Source: Anas platyrhynchos (Eukaryota; Chordata; Aves; Anseriformes; Anatidae). From it: 64,000 nt of DNA. The stretch is taken from NCBI RefSeq assembly GCF_047663525.1, contig NC_092590.1:15024001-15088000 (forward strand). The letters are read 5' to 3'. The stretch's first letter is position 1, and each line of letters begins with the position of its first letter. This document shows positions 11,601 to 23,500 of the stretch, in pieces. The notes under the pieces are model-generated. The model saw nothing but the letters and a program-made list of their open reading frames with translations. It was not told the DNA's origin and ran no database searches. The position numbers and the translations under genes are program-made.

Positions 11601-12598
11601 TACCTCAGGCAGGTCTCAGCCCACCAAGGAGCATCTCGCGTGCCCACTTACCACAGACGTCTTCGTCCGAGGAATCGCCGCAGTCGTCGACCCCGTTGCA
11701 CTTCCACTCGGCCGCGATGCACACCCTGTTCCTGCACTGCCACTGCCCGGGCAGGCAGGGCTGCAGGGGACAGCCCTCCTCGTCCCAGCCGTCCTCGCAG
11801 TCCTGGTGCCGGTCGCACAGCTCCCAGTGCGGGATGCAGTGGTGAGTGCCGGGACACTGCAGCTTCTTCGCCCCACACACTGTGGGGATGGAGCCAAGCT
11901 CACACGTCACCCTGCACCCCACAAAATCCCCTCTCGGCCCCTCTCAGCCCTCTGGGGCCCACCTACCGCAGTCCTGCTCGTCGGAGCCATCCGGGCAGTC
12001 GGCAGCTCCGTCGCACCGCCAGCTGCTGGAAACGCAGCGGCCGTCGTCACACTGCCACGCGTGGGGGTCCCCGCCACAGGGAGCATCTGTGGGGACAGCA
12101 CACGGTCAGTGGGATCTCCCACAGCTCTGGGAACAACCACTATGGTCCCCTCTGCCCTGGCATCCTCCGAGGAGGCTCCAGGACGCATCCCCATGCCCTG
12201 AGAGGCTGCCCAGCGCAGGATGTGCCCCCCAAACCCCCCCCCAAAACACCACCGTCACTCACCACACATCTCGTCCGTCCCGTTGGGACACTGCCTCTCT
12301 CCATCGCACAGCCAGGGCACGGGGCCGCAGCCAGCCCCGCAGGCTGCCTGCCGGGTGGCAGCGCACGGGGGGCCGCCGGGGGCTGCGGGAGGAAGGCGAG
12401 GGGGGTGCTCAGCCCTGCGCCATCCCCCCCCTTCCCCACCTCGTCCCGGGATGGGGACCCCCAAACCCAACCCCAATCCCCACCGCCCCCTCCCTCTATC
12501 CCTCCCTCCAGCCCCATCTCACGGGCTCGGCGGGCCCCGGGGGGCGGCAGGAGGGCGGCGAGGATGAGGAGGAGGCGGAGCGGCGGGGGGCGGCCCAT
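1438..12598 (-). CDS. Giant LDL-receptor-family endocytic receptor (LRP13-like candidate), complete, 33 exons
   Basis: Type I membrane receptor expected to bind and internalise lipoproteins or other ligands. I built it by hand from 33 exons; every junction is GT-AG and the phases agree throughout, giving about 2,223 residues. Order: signal peptide (1-25); LDLa 1-5 (about 30-219); EGF and calcium-type EGF (220-301); propeller 1 (302-558); EGF (559-600); propeller 2 (601-846); Thr-rich mucin-like stretch (847-1000); LDLa 6-12 (about 1003-1280); EGF and calcium-type EGF (to 1357); propeller 3 (1358-1612); EGF; propeller 4 (1680-1939); EGF (1940-1980); LDLa 13 (to 2018); Pro-rich stalk; EGF (about 2087-2118); one helix (2127-2150); acidic tail with FVNEAY (2195-2200). 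It is smaller than LRP1/LRP2 (over 4,500 residues) and larger than LDLR/VLDLR. Start: ATG at 12,596-12,598 in a CCACCATGG context, directly before a hydrophobic leader. I infer LRP13, the fish ovarian receptor, from size and architecture only. The family call is firm; the orthology is not. Confidence 0.85.
2706..5486 (-). other. LRP-like exons 22-29: propeller 3, EGF, propeller 4
   Basis: Exon coordinates: 5268-5486, 5068-? with its end at 4885 (that is, 4885-5068), 4456-4651, 4216-4380, 3837-4037, 3204-3747, 2971-3099, 2706-2813. Propeller 3 is the most canonical, with KVFWMDL, NLYWTDG, VLYWSEV, KIFWLDE and QLYWSER blades. Exon 26 is the inter-propeller EGF. Propeller 4 is mostly encoded by one large exon (3204-3747) and is degenerate, with NLYWLGG and RLYWADRG as its clearest strands. 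Confidence 0.82.
5602..7144 (-). other. LRP-like exons 17-21: LDLa 7-12 and an EGF pair
   Basis: Exon coordinates: 6929-7144, 6603-6841, 6394-6523, 5884-6062, 5602-5788. Exon 17 carries LDLa 7 and 8; LDLa 8 ends DRADEQRC, an unusual calcium site. Exon 18 carries LDLa 9 and most of LDLa 10, whose final DC comes from exon 19 (…DGTDEE | DC), a split repeat that fixes the donor at 6,602. LDLa 11 lies in exon 19 and its last Cys is split across the next junction. Exon 20 holds LDLa 12 and half an EGF; exon 21 finishes that EGF and adds a calcium-type EGF starting DIDEC. Confidence 0.85.
7260..7841 (-). other. LRP-like exon 16: mucin-like Thr-rich segment plus LDLa 6
   Basis: This 582-bp exon is phase 1 on both sides. 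Its first two thirds encode a stretch dominated by Thr, Ser, Pro and Ala (runs such as [13 protein letters not shown]), which would be densely O-glycosylated; its last part encodes a normal LDLa repeat with DGSDEDGC. On the + strand the Thr-rich part reads as an imperfect (GTGGTG)-type minisatellite from about 7,480 to 7,790, so allele length may vary. The acceptor at 7,841 was chosen over three nearby AGs because it is the only one that keeps the phase from exon 15. Confidence 0.75.
7945..10676 (-). other. LRP-like exons 8-15: propeller 1, EGF, propeller 2
   Basis: Exon coordinates: 10470-10676, 10166-10334, 9890-10058, 9502-9727, 9287-9412, 8899-9114, 8382-8690, 7945-8157. Propeller blades show YWTD-type strands such as [23 protein letters not shown] and FFWADG. 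Exon 12 (9287-9412) is the EGF between the propellers. Propeller 2 is degenerate: it keeps [15 protein letters not shown] and ALYWLAPG but has few true YWTD tetrads, so its pH-dependent release role is uncertain. The intron after exon 10 (9728-9889) contains an 18-bp unit repeated twice, at about 9,770-9,806. Confidence 0.82.
10765..12598 (-). other. LRP-like exons 1-7: signal peptide, LDLa 1-5, EGF pair
   Basis: Exon coordinates: 12523-12598, 12263-12382, 11967-12086, 11652-11879, 11344-11457, 11150-11269, 10765-10890. Exon 1 encodes the leader ([11 protein letters not shown] core). Exons 2, 3 and 5 each hold one LDLa repeat and exon 4 holds two, with the usual acidic CxDGxDE-type calcium site; LDLa 4 has DSSDED and LDLa 5 has DGTDEP. 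Exon 6 is an EGF module and exon 7 a calcium-type EGF starting DVDEC. All introns here are phase 1, so each module can be skipped or duplicated without a frame change, which is typical of shuffled extracellular modules. Confidence 0.85.
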
Positions 12599-12720
12599 GG
12601 TGGGGGGCTCCGGGGGCTCCGGGCCGGCGGGGGCAGCGCGACGGCCCCGCGGCGACCGCAGCCGCCTTTATGGAGGGGCCGGGCGGCGGGGGGGGGCCGG
12701 GGAAAAACCTTGAGAGCCGG
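12599..12720 (-). promoter_or_regulatory. Probable core promoter of the LRP-like gene
   Basis: Very GC-rich sequence immediately upstream of the start codon. On the minus strand a TATA-like CCATAAAGG lies at 12,673-12,665, about 70 bases before the ATG, which would leave a very short 5' UTR. Inferred from position and composition only. Confidence 0.4.
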
Positions 12721-14821
12721 GGAGCAGACCCAAAACACGGGCTGCCGCTGGCCCTTCGGCCTTGGGAGGACGGGTTTAAAGCACAACAAGGAGAGAGGAG
12801 GGGGGGGACAGCCCCCCCGGTGGGATAAGGCACCTGCGGCAGCCTGGGAAAGCGCTCGCCGCCGCCCCGAGCGCAGCGCAGGGCGCAGGGATCGCTCCTG
12901 GATCGGCTCCGTGAAGCTGGGCAAAAGGCACCTGCCAGCACGGGACAGGCTCTGGGGTGGGCATCTCGGCTGGGTGCTCATCACCGTTTGGTGATGGGGC
13001 AGCCTGGGCATCGTGCGGCACAGGGGAGGTGCCCAAAACGCAGGCAGAGGCACCCTTGGTGCCAGGGTGCGGTGCTCCGAGCGTGCCAGGCACTCACAGC
13101 ACCTCCAAGGGAACAGGGGTGTGCAGGTCTCAGGAGCAGGGAGCTGGGTGAGGAGCATCCCCAAAGCAGGGGCGTGAGGTGAGGGAGAGGAGCTAACACC
13201 CCCTTCTTCAGCTTGCAAAATGAAAATTATTTCAAACCATATCCCCCTCTTTTGTTTCCTTCCCTTATCTGCACAAGCTGTGATCGGGAAGACCCAGAGA
13301 AGAAGAGATTAATACGCGGCACATACATTGCCTGTCAGTTTCTGACAACAGAAGTAGTCATTTTGGTCACATATTAAAAATCCTGTGGGAAAGGGCTGTA
13401 AGTTTTTTCACCTTTTCCATCTATCAACTTTCATAACTCGAAATTTATCTTTTATTTTCCTTGGCTGTGTTGATTGCAATCACAAGATGCCCTTTCTTCC
13501 ATTTTAAGCTGTGGCCTGATGACACTGGTATAGCAGCCTTTCTTCAGCGTTGCCCCTCGCAGCACTCCCAGATGGAGATTTTCGCGCTGAATCTCAATGG
13601 AGGTTAGCGCCTCAGCAAGGAAACTCCATCCCTTTATCGTTTAAGCTCTCAGCGTGCTGTTTTCCATGCCTGCATCACCTTTTTTCAAGTTACCCACATC
13701 TATGTGGGTCAGCCATCACCTCTCACCCTAGGCAGTTTTCTTATCAGGGACCAGCATGTTCCACTTCCTGTGCTTTCCCAATTTCACCCTACTTCTACAC
13801 TGACCACCACCCTGACACCTGTAGGGCTGTGCCCAGAGGGATAGGAAACAACTGGAGACCTTGTCCTTCAGTTGTCATTTTCCTGCTTTCGTCCCTTAGC
13901 AGGCACTGCCTCTCTCTGTTTTGAGAAAGGATCCCAAAGCAAACTGCAGCAAAACCATTTTTAACAAGCAGGTGAATTGCCTGAATACAGAAACTGAGAT
14001 TTTTTTTTTACCTCTTCAGTGATTTTGCAAGAATAAACCCAGAAAGCACTGGTTGGTGCCCAACAGACCTGAAAATATTTGCTTATTTTCTGAGAACTCC
14101 AAGCCTTGGAGCGCATCTCTCCCATATTTCTGCCGTCCTGCTCTTCCCAGGCCCTGTGAAAATTATCTGTGAGGTGTGGAGCTGGTGAGAAAGGATATCA
14201 GGTCCTCTACTTAGAGATGCTGCAGCCCCTTCAACCTCTCCAGGGCTTTATAGTCTCCTGTGAAGCCTTCTCCACGCGGCCACTGGGGAGCAGCAGAAGG
14301 CTGCAGGATGGCCCCGTTTTGTCAACCTGCTCCTCCCCGGCTCTGTGAGCGAGCTGCGAGACCCAGGGAGGTTGGAGAAGTGAAGCACAGCCCACGCCAT
14401 GCCTTGCAGCCTCCCCACAGCTCACCTGTGGTTCTTGCCCTTCCTCTCCAGTTTTTTTTTAGTCCTTTCACCTCAGGAGAGGGGAGAAAAATCATTGCCA
14501 GCTCATGCCTACAGGGCAGAAATATCTCCCCAGCATCTCAGGCACGAAGGTTTCTCTGTTGGACATTTGGACCTGGTTACACACACATATAGGTGTGTCC
14601 ATATGGAGATTCACACACCTGCACGGGCGATGAAGGATTGCTTCCAGACCTCTGACACCTTGCTCCACTGAGATGTCTCCTGCTGGGTGTGCCCATGAGA
14701 TCAGTTTCGGTTTACCCTGGACATGATATTGCAAGCTACGTGCAGCAGGGCTCCTCTTCCACGTTACAGCCAAGAGCGTGGGTAGATGGACAGCCTACCA
14801 TGAGCAGCTGAGGGCCCTGGG

Positions 14822-14880
14822 TGCAGATCATGGGATCATGAGGTTGGAAGATCTCTGTGATCCTCACCTCTCCATCCCTC
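14822..14880 (-). mobile_element. Old CR1 LINE 3'-end remnant
   Basis: The pattern ATCATGGGATCATGAGGTTG followed by GGAAGATCTCTGTGATC resembles the reversed CR1 3' end, in which a repeated ATCATAGA-like tail precedes a GGTTGGAA…GATC segment. It is short and degenerate. Confidence 0.5.
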
Positions 14881-15164
14881 AGCTGAGGCCATGATTTAAC
14901 CAAGGAGAAAGCTAAAAAATGTAAGAAGTTCCTTCTCTTCCCGAAGCAGTGAATTCAGCACTGCCCCAGCATCACCGACACCCACCAGCATCATATCACT
15001 GCTTTTAGCTGCTTAATAAGGCACGCCAGGAAAAAATAAGTGTTATTTCCTCTCCAGATACACATAATTTCAGAAGAAAAGTCTGATTCATAGTTACGTG
15101 GAAAATTGGCTTTAAGCTGCTTGTAAGAACAGCTCCTCCCTACCCAGCTTTGGGCAGATTTCTC

Positions 15165-15186
15165 TTTTTTTTTTTTTTTTTTTTTT
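15165..15186 (+). repeat. T homopolymer, 22 bases
   Basis: Uninterrupted run of T. No retroposed gene is visible next to it. Confidence 0.9.
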
Positions 15187-18100
15187 AAGAAGAGAATTTG
15201 GCTTTCTGATTTTGAATGGTTTTCACCCATGTCTATATATTCAAGGCTGCATTGGGTGCCCTGGAGTAGGACATCCTCCTTGATTCCATACATTTACTGT
15301 CCTAGCGTAACTGGTGCATGCCCTGCTTGTCTGCTCTCGGTGCTTGCATTAAAATTTTACTTACTTTGATTGTGCCAGGCCTGGGCCACCAGTGCAGCAC
15401 ACCATGAGGGCACCCACACGGGGAGCAGCAGCAGACTTTCCCTCTGCCAACCCTTCCAGGGCCACCTCTTTCATCGCTCCAGGCAATAATGATGACTGCA
15501 GGGAGACAAAGAAGGCTATAAAAGAGGCCAATCTGCCCTCCTCTCAGACTATCGCAGCAGATTTAATTTATGGCTAGCGAACAATAAAGCATTATAATCC
15601 TGGGACAACCTGTGCTCCGCGCATCACCTCCCTTTCTTTTTTTCCCTCAAGGAACTTTCAACAAAATTAAGGCAAAAAGGACGCAAAGAAGCAGAAACGA
15701 TGCTTAAGGAAGAGAGGGAACTGGGAAAACACGCTGTGCTCCCTGAAACCTCACCCAGGCTCCGCTGATCAGCATTTGTTGAAGCAGACAAGGTGTCTCC
15801 ATTTAATAGCCCTTACTGGCTTGTTCTTCAAGGTTTCCCTTTTTGAACTCCTGTAAGCCTCGCTATACCACAGAAGGGACTTCCTCCTCTCAGCTCTGTG
15901 CTACAAGAAGAAACCAATTCCCCTGGCTCCCTTTTAATAGGCCACTCAAGAGCTTCACCTGGTGAAAACGCAGCTCCTCTTTGCCTGCTCACAGCTGTAC
16001 CTCGCCTGTTCTCACAACACCTAGGTTGTTCCTCACGTAGCAGAGCATCTCAGGCCTCGTTTGTTTCAGAAATGGAAGGGGTTAATCCCTTCCTTGGCAT
16101 GCTGCGAGCTGCAGCCAGCTGCCCGTGAAATGGCATCCCTGCTCCCGTGGAGTTCATGTGTACACAAGCTCCTGATAAGCGTGCTCTGCTGGGCTGCGCG
16201 TGGCCACCCCTCGCTCCTCAGCCAGGAGGGGTGCTTGGCGAGTTGCCGTGTATTTTCAGGCTAATTCTCCTCCAAAAGCTCTCCAGAGGTGGCTAACACC
16301 GAGCTAACCAGCTGTGTCAGCTCAAACCTTGGCCACACGGGGAGAGGTAAGAAGATCCTGCTTAGGGCTGACCACGGCAGCTCTTCTGTTGCCTTGCAGG
16401 GTGCTGCTCTTCTCGCTGCGCACCCCGAATGGCGAGCCCTAGGGACTCAGCCCACTTTAAAAGACCTTTTCCCAAGCACGTGTTTTGCTTGGGGGGGGTA
16501 TTTGTCACCTTCCCCCGTCCTGCTAGGTCTTCTGACCACAAGATTAAGGGATGAAGTGGAGGAGGACAGGGTCATCGCCTTGCAGGCTGGCCTCACCGTG
16601 CGGTCCCTGCCTCCAACACCGATCGCCTACAGATAACGCAGCAGCTGCTCCTCTGAGCAGATATCAAGGAGGTGGCAACTGGAACAAGAAGGGCATCAGC
16701 ACAGCCAGCTACAGCTGTTTGCTGTTGCAGGGCCCACATTTTACAATAGGCTTTGATATCTGTCGTATTTAATCTCCCCAACTGCGTGTCTATTTGCCTC
16801 GAGCCTGGAACCGGGCAGAGAAATCCCCACACTCAGGCAAAGGGGAGAAGTCCCAGAGGAGGGGGTTGAAATAGCCCTGAAATAACACTGCCTACGTCCT
16901 CCTGATTGCAGAAGTCCCACGCGTTTTGCCTTCGTTTCATGACTCATGGGGGCTCTGCTCGCTGCCAGATGGAGCTGCACTGAGCCCTTCTCTGTGCTGA
17001 CCGGGCTTTTACCTCCGTGCAAAATACTGCTGCGGCCACATGGCCCCAAAACGGGCATCGGGGAGATGGAGCTGCATCCAGAACATCTTGCTTAATCCCA
17101 CGGATTCCAGTCCCTGCAGAAATAGAAACAATCACCTTCTCCCAGAGGAGCTTGCTGTATCGAGTTTCCAGTGCTCAGAGTAACCAAGATAAATCAGTAT
17201 CATCGTTGCGGCTGGTAGATTAAATGCTCTCTTCCTCTTATGTTAACAAAAATGAGTTTGTTTTTTCTTTTTTGGGTGTGTTTTTGGGGGTAGGAGAGTC
17301 TATCTTTATGACATATTGCACCCACTTAATTTTTTGCATTGACGACACGCAAAGTGCACTCGAAGCCAAAAAAAAATGGAGTGTGTTTGCTGTGCATGGC
17401 AGCGGGAGGCTCGCCCAGCTAACCAAGCAGCCCGCATTATTTAAAATACTCTTAAACTTCCCGCAAGCCCTGCGGCTGGCATGTCATCTCTGCAGCAGCA
17501 TCTGGGGCGGTGCTGCCACGGCAAATTCACCGGGGCGAGACTGGGAGACGAGCAGAGGATGGATAGAGCCCTGTAACTGCGGGTCTGACACCGCCTCCTT
17601 GCAATATAACAAGTATTCAAATGCCAAAGACTGCTCTGGAGGCCAGTCTGCCTTCTCCGGGCAGGGTTTCCATTTTCAGCGTGTGCTCTTGCTTTCATTT
17701 CACTGCCGGGATTTTGATCAGTGGGAAATGAATACATGCAGAAAGCTGCCTGCGTGCTCACTGCTGCTTGCGTTATCTCGTCTGGGTGGTTGCTGGTGAG
17801 AGGCGCCTCCAGCTCTGCCTGGAAAACCCAAGGGAAGGTTTTTAGATCTCTGCAGCTTGCCCTGTCTTTTCACCATGACTCTCAGCTCTTCCTAAGGGTG
17901 GAGCAGAAGCTGATCCACATATCTAATGTAGGCCGGGATGCAGATTGCCTTATTCTCGGGGAAAACTTGCATATTTAACCTGGCATCGCAGCCCTAACTC
18001 CAATTAAAGCTGTCCCAGGCCCTTCGGGGAGATAGGAAGGGCTGTAGGGGATGAAAAGCAATTGGGCCAAGCTCGAGGACTGTGAAACTTCTTCCCTCGT

Positions 18101-20535
18101 TAACAGCCCATGCTGACAGCCCGCCAGGCTGTGTGCTTGCTCAGAGATAGCCCTGGGGTTACACTCTCAGGAGCCGGGGCTGTCTGAGCCTGCCATCCGT
18201 CACGAAGCTGGCAGCTCTCACAGCGTGTTGCCTGCAGGTGACAGGACCCCACAGCCGCCCTACTGTCCCTCCAGGCAGTAAGGTCAGAGGATGCTCCAGT
18301 CCAGGCCCCACTGAGCCCTGTAACGTGTGCCAGGGGAGCTCCAAACCCATCGTGTTCCTGCCACCAGGCAAAGCAGGGAGACTCTTGAATTTACAGGAAG
18401 GGAAATCCGGGCTCCCACTGCCACCCTGCAGGCCTGCCTGGAGGAGAAGGCTGTGTTAGACTAAACTCTGCTCCGAGGAGGTCCCAAAGATGCACAGAGG
18501 CACTTGGCTGCCCGAGGCAGGTGAGCAGCGACCTCCCAGGGAGCCCAAGCAGCCACGCTGCTTGCCCGAGGCCTGCTCCGAAAGCTGTGTGCTCACCGCA
18601 GCTGTTTGAAGCCTGGAGTGAAAACTGAGCTCGCTGGACATTAGCCCTGTCCGCTCCAAATAACACCTCTCAGCAACGCAGGGGACTTCGCAGCGATGCT
18701 GGCCACAGCTTCTCAGGTAGCTGAGATGGGCACGGGGAGAGCTGCACCCTGCCACAGGGCCTCCACGGGAGGCTGGGCAGGGCTGCAGATTTTCTGGGGC
18801 CCTACCTCCGTGGCCAAACTCGGTGGCTTCTTGGCTGACCCTCTGACAGGAATGCAAGCCTGGACAGTACTGCAAGCCCCGAGCACGTGCTGCAGAGTTC
18901 AGAGGGATGCCTGGCACTCTAGGAAGCAGCGTGAAGGTCTGGGGGCTGCACGGGAGAGCGGCCTCCCTCCTCTTGCAGCTCCGTGCAGGGCAGGCGAAGG
19001 ACAGCCTCCCCGGCACGCTGCAGACATGCTGTGTGTCACTCGCCCCCTGCAAACCTTCTCGGGGCCGAAACGTGACACTGAGTGCGTGGGGCAGGTGTCA
19101 CCTCCTTGCATACCAAGCCCCACTGCTCCATCCCATGTGTCCATATGAGGCATTCCCCAGCTGCTCTTACCACTATTTCAGGACCACTTGAATTCCCGGC
19201 TCTTATCAGGCTTTTTCTAGATACTCGAGCCCCCGAGTTCAGATGCCACCGGTCACATCTGGGCCAGTCCCTGCCCTTGCTCTGAGCGCCCTGCACAGAA
19301 GCTGGGGCGCCAGCATTGGCAGCTTTTGGAGGATTCACTCATTTTTATTATTTTATTTTTTTCTCAGAGGAGCGCAGAAACCACAGGCTCTCAGTCTGCT
19401 ACATTTAATGGCCTTGTGTACTGTCACGCAGAGATTCCTCTCACCTGCACAGGCACCTTTGGGTTTTTTAACGAGTGGGTCTCAGCTCATGGCCGTGCCT
19501 ACCTGTCCCTGCAGGCGGTTTCAATCCGTGTACAAACCCCAGGAGCATTCCCCCATGGGAACCCTGGGGTTGGCAGGAGGAATTGGGCAATGCTGCTCTT
19601 CTCTCTGCAGCTGTCCAGTAAGATTTCACCTTCTGTCAAGTTTTCCAGGGAGAAATTCCAACATATTTGTGCCATTGAGCAAACATTTTTGTGAGTCCTT
19701 AAGCTCAAACGTGGTCCATCTTCCCCTGCATCTGGTAGGGAGCCATGGCAGATGTCTGAGGAGGAGAAGAGCTGGACAAGCCTGTAGTGATTCACCTTCA
19801 GATTACTTTCCCAGCCAGCTCAATTTGCAGATCAAGGATTTCCTGAAGAGGAGGCTGTGTCTTTGTGTGCAACTGGCTTTTTTTCCTTCTGTGAATGTGT
19901 CTGGTCCCTTTTTGAACTCCAGTCAGTTTTTAGCATCCACAAGGCCCTGCGGTGGAGAGTTTCACAGCTTCCATACACCTCCTTCACAAATGGAAAAATA
20001 AAGAGGGGTCTGATGCTGGCAGCTGATGGGATGACAGGAGCTCTGATATAATCTTTGTTCATGTAGTAAAAGTCTTAGAACGGGGTGAGAAGTGAAACAA
20101 ACCAGCCAAAATTACTTAAGACAGCAGCTTAGACCGCAGCCGAGCACGTCATGGGTAATAATTATAGCCAGCATAAGCCCATCTCGTCTGCAATGGCAGC
20201 TAAAGCGAGTACAAATCTTCAGAGGTGCAAGAGTCACATCGCAGTCTGTGGGCAAAGGTCTGTGAGACAGACCACTTGCACACAGCCCATAGATATACTT
20301 ATTTGCTTTATGCAGAATAAGGTACCTTTAATAATAATAGATGCATGTGTTTACCTTAGATTGGGTTAACTTGGCTTTAGCATGTTTTATTGCTCCCTAC
20401 AGACTAGTAAAATTTTATATTAGCAATAAATTAATTAAAGGAAAGGCTTCGCTCTGAGACCGTAGTGAACTCACGCTCATATACTACATCCTATCTGCAA
20501 ATTATCTGAGACCTTTATTAAGTATTTTGAGCCTG

Positions 20536-20571
20536 CCTTCCTTCCTTCCTTCCTTCGTCTCTCTCTCTTTC
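20536..20571 (+). repeat. (CCTT)n followed by (CT)n simple repeat
   Basis: Five CCTT units pass into a short CT tract. A pyrimidine-rich microsatellite. Confidence 0.85.
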
Positions 20572-23500
20572 ACCTCTCTTAGCCATACAATATTGGATTT
20601 CATACCAGACTGATATCTCCATGCCTTATCTGCCACTCATTGTTCTGTGTTTGCTCTCTATATCATGACGATGTTGCACCTCCCCACTACGAGCAGGGTG
20701 GTGGAAGATGCAGTCAGATCCCCACCGACCACCTCTCCTCTGGGCTGCAGAAGCCCAGCTCCCTCCATGTGCTCCAAGCTCTTGCCAACTCAGTGATTGC
20801 TGATGGGCTGCAGCCTGTCCCCACTTCTCTTGCACTTTTGGCCCAAGGACAGTCGTGGCAGTGTCAGACTCCAGGAACACAGCCCCACCAACCATTTGAG
20901 AGCCTCAGCTGAGGGCCCACGCTTTGAAAATGACCCGAGGAAGGCAATTAAACCTTCAGCGTGGTGTGGGGACTTCAGCACGTCACAGCACGCTGTCCAC
21001 GTGTGAGAATAACAATGGCAATGATATGCCAATAAGGGAGAGTGACCGGCGAAACAAAGGAAGTCTGCCTAATGAACAGGATGCGTGCCTGAGCAGATAA
21101 GGACTGCTGGGGAACAGTGTCGAGGTGACACACAGCTACCAGGCCTGCGGTGGGCAGCTCTCTGCAGCATCCATGCCAGGTGGGAAAGGCGCCTGGCTTG
21201 CAACAGAGCTGGCAAGTTATGCCCCGAGACAACTGCCTCCAACCCTTTACTTAGAGATTTATTTTAAATACGTTATTTAACGTCATCAATCTGCATTTTT
21301 AATGCACTTTTTAATTTGCAGTTCATGATTAGTGTTTTCTATTAAAAAGTACATTGACCTGTATGGGTATGTGCAAACACATTTATTGCCACGTAATGTA
21401 CAAACCTATTTTCATATTTACAGGTGCCTGTGGAAACATGTGCTCCCCACTACCCAGTCCAGCAGGCAGCAATGAGCCAGGAGTACTGACGAACTGGGAA
21501 CCCAGCTGGTGTGAGAGCAGCCAGGCACTGCAACCCAGAGCCAGCTCCACGACCAGAACCTCTGGGTTAACCAAGGGCCACCATTTGCTATTTAAAGCCA
21601 CCTTAGCTCACGTTTAGGGATTTAAAAGTCAAGAAGTATTTGATTGTTTGATTTGACTGAGCTATGAGTTAATTCTGCACACCCTGATGGCCTGACTTCC
21701 TCCTTCCCTACCAAAATTTCACCAATCCAAGCTTAAAGGTACTTGCTCTGCTACACAGATGCTGCGCTTAACCAGCTCCTGCTAGGCACAAATGAGATTC
21801 ACTAGATCTTGGGAGATGGGACAGGGAGGGAGACATCTCTGCAGACTCCTAAGCACTCAGTCGGCAACGCCAAGCTTCCTACAGACAGTGGAGGTAATTG
21901 TATGCACCAAACCTGGCATCTCAAGTGACCTACTTAGCTACATTTAGTTCCTTAGCTGCCATCAGTTTCTGCAAAACTTCAAACTTCTGGTTAATTTGAC
22001 ACATGACACATGAATATTTCCATTTTTCCCTGGGATTAAAGTAACACTTTCAAATAAAAAGACTAGGTGATATTTGCAAAATATTTTCAAAGAACACAAG
22101 GGCTGATGATGGGAGCAGCTCTAGCTGATCTCCCTCCTCATGTAAAAGTCAGGCATCTCACTCCTCCTGGTTTTCAGATTCCCTTTATAGTGAATGGACA
22201 GAGATAGGCGAGTCCAAAAAGCAATGGGTCCCATCCTTCATCTCAGGGTAAGAAAAAATGATTCTTGGAAGGACTGACTATTGTCTGCTGCAGCACAGAG
22301 AGCTGATGAATCTTTGGGGAGAGGTTGGGTTTGTCTTTATCACCAAGAACTGCAAGCATTCCTCAGTCCGACCTTTTCCCTCTCAGCCTTCATCAACATA
22401 CAAGAAGTGCATGTGCCTTTCAAGCAAAGCACAGCCTCTTGTACAGCGCTATGTCCTCTGAGGCCCCAGGCCCAGTACGTGCAAGTTCCCAAGATGTCTG
22501 CCCCACCAAATAAAGCTCGCAGTCACTAAAGTTGCCCTAGAACATTGCTTCGCTATGACCTGTGTATCCAGAACAGATCCAAGTCCACCAGTCGGACACT
22601 TGCAGGTATAAACAAGCGAAGCTGTTAATGCATCTGAACTGATTCAGCATACCTGAGCGGAGCCAAGCATCGCACTCTCTCTGCAGCCATAGCAGTGTGC
22701 CGATGGAAATACCACCACTTCCTTTCAATACCCTCACCACTCCATCACGGCCCTCGTTCCTCTCCTGCAAGAGCACAAAGGAAATTTGGAGAATTTAAAG
22801 TTCTGGCCCAGACTGTGTCCTTATGTCCCTTGTTCCCCTTCTATGGGAAGGCACGTACCCATTACAGACAAATTTTACAGATTGTATCTGCACAACCAAG
22901 TACTCCGGGGTTCAAGCAAACAGCATAGGGGAAGGAAAGCCACTGTGTTTCTTTGCATCAGCTGAAGAGCAGCAAAGACAAAGAAAAGTCTCTGGGATGT
23001 CAAGCCAGGCATCTCTACAGCGTGTGTTCATTAGGGGAAGGGAAACTGACAAGAAAAAAAAAAAAGTAAAGATGTGTACACATTTGTTGCACTTCTTCAT
23101 GCAGTCCTGAAGCAGACAACCAGCCTCCTTTCTTTTGCTGTGATTTTTCCATGACTTCACTAATGGGAATGAAAGCTGTGGACTGCATGTAGGCAAGGAC
23201 TTGGAGCACAACTCTAAAGAGAATATCATAGGTGATGAGCGAACAGGAGTTACCCTTCTCTCCTGGGAGAGACTAACCCACTGAGCCTAAGTGGTCTTAA
23301 TCCCTGGGAAAAGGTTGCTCTAGCCTGGTACTCTGCCTACAGTGCCTCACCCCAGCACCACTACAATATCTCTGACAAGCACCTTGTATGCCTGGCCAAG
23401 GACTCACCTCTTTCTTGTTCCTGCCTGCCTGTCATTTGGGTGCCCTACTGGGATTTTGTTTCCTTGTGCTGCTCTTTGGGCTCTTCCTCTGCTGGAAGCC

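Noticed and set aside
15516-15524. TATA-like CTATAAAAG
   Set aside because: No coding sequence or exon signal follows; a chance match is likely in AT-rich DNA.
19243-20001. A 252-codon + strand frame
   Set aside because: No recognisable domain, ordinary intergenic composition and no splice or promoter context.
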